The notes under the pieces: model-generated
Seen by the model: the letters and a program-made list of their open reading frames with translations, nothing else
The model's database searches: none
Told to the model about the DNA's origin: nothing
Shown: in pieces, positions 63,956 to 64,000 of the stretch
Layout of the letters: the number at the start of each line of letters is the position of its first letter
Position numbering within the stretch: position 1 is the stretch's first letter
Source of the DNA: an uncultured Mollicutes bacterium
Lineage (GTDB): Bacteria > Bacillota_I > Bacilli_A > Acholeplasmatales > Anaeroplasmataceae
Assembly: GCA_900540175.1 (NCBI GenBank)
Contig: UQFG01000008.1
Span: 1-64,000, forward strand
Reading direction: 5' to 3'
DNA: 64,000 bases
Position numbers and translations under genes: made by a program

Positions 63956-64000
63956 AAAAAGAAAAAAGGCTAACAAAGTAGCCTTAAATGATTTTTCAAC
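63956..64000 (-). ncRNA. Small RNA gene, array unit 4 (3' end only)
   Basis: Only the terminator GGCTACTTTGTTAGCC with its T run and a few bases upstream of it are inside the window; the promoter and variable part lie beyond 64000. Confidence 0.45.

Larger units (their letters stand above)
63474..64000. repeat. Tandem array of about 157-168 bp units
   Basis: The hairpin GGCTAACAAAGTAGCC begins at 63486, 63654, 63811 and 63968, giving periods of 168, 157 and 157 bases. Each unit has the terminator hairpin, a variable 40-55 base segment, then the conserved GTGCTATCAT-TAGCAC promoter region and a conserved AAAAGTCAACAA spacer. The array continues past the window edge. Confidence 0.92.

Noticed and set aside
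63474..64000. CRISPR array
   Set aside because: Units are 157-168 bp with long constant parts, internal promoters and terminators; no short regular repeat with unique spacers and no cas genes.

Overview
The window looks like the origin region of a low-GC, endospore-forming Bacillota chromosome. Erysipelotrichia or a close relative is my best guess, from gene order and protein flavour only. The core is AT-rich and has the classic oriC order: dnaA, dnaN, an S4-domain gene (yaaA), recF, gyrB and gyrA leave the origin on the minus strand, while rpmH, rnpA, yidC and jag leave it on the plus strand. Four DnaA-box-like sites lie at about 9.70-9.89 kb. A cwlJ-gerQ germination pair points to spores, and dapF-dapH-dapL gives the acetylase route to meso-diaminopimelate.

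Layout. 0-9.6 kb: replication genes and a solo ParB-like gene. 9.6-12.2 kb: oriC and the rpmH operon. 12.3-19.8 kb: a GH88 hydrolase, gerQ/cwlJ, T-box-controlled asnS, a DinG-type helicase with an N-terminal nuclease motif, and a DUF2974 hydrolase. About 19.9-24.4 kb: an acquired island with an HxlR regulator, a double SnoaL-like protein, a flavin/ferredoxin fusion, a zinc macrodomain ADP-ribose hydrolase and a class M sirtuin. It ends in a relic of a large serine recombinase. 24.4-38.1 kb: an EF-G-like GTPase, ApbE/NusG_II/Gx genes, glnA, an HD hydrolase, a phosphoesterase, murA, the dap genes, rplM-rpsI and cysK. 38.1-44.5 kb: an rnfCDGEAB operon with a structured leader, an RnfG carrying four FMN-attachment repeats, an extra four-Cys membrane protein and an RnfB without its ferredoxin domain. 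44.5-46.3 kb: T-box-controlled serS.

46.3-59.0 kb is a Tn4451-like mobilizable element (TnpV, MobC, MobA, TnpX-type recombinase). Its cargo is a type I restriction-modification system with two unrecognised genes inside it and a fourfold TAEL repeat in HsdS. 59.2-60.9 kb returns to chromosome (MscS, rubrerythrin, tRNA-Gly). From the tRNA to the window end there appears to be another integrative element: a tyrosine integrase, an XRE repressor with three matching operators, two unknown proteins, and a tandem array of about 157-168 bp units.

That array (63.47-64.0 kb) is the most novel signal. Each complete unit carries, on the minus strand, a good sigma-A-type promoter, about 80 nt with a variable middle closed by compensating base pairs around a constant GACATACG, and a strong intrinsic terminator. 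It reads as a repeated small-RNA gene family.

The ApbE flavin transferase (26.6 kb) is the enzyme expected to load FMN onto RnfD and the four-repeat RnfG. NusG_II and Gx-transporter genes lie directly behind apbE. All functional statements come from sequence reading alone; no database search was run.
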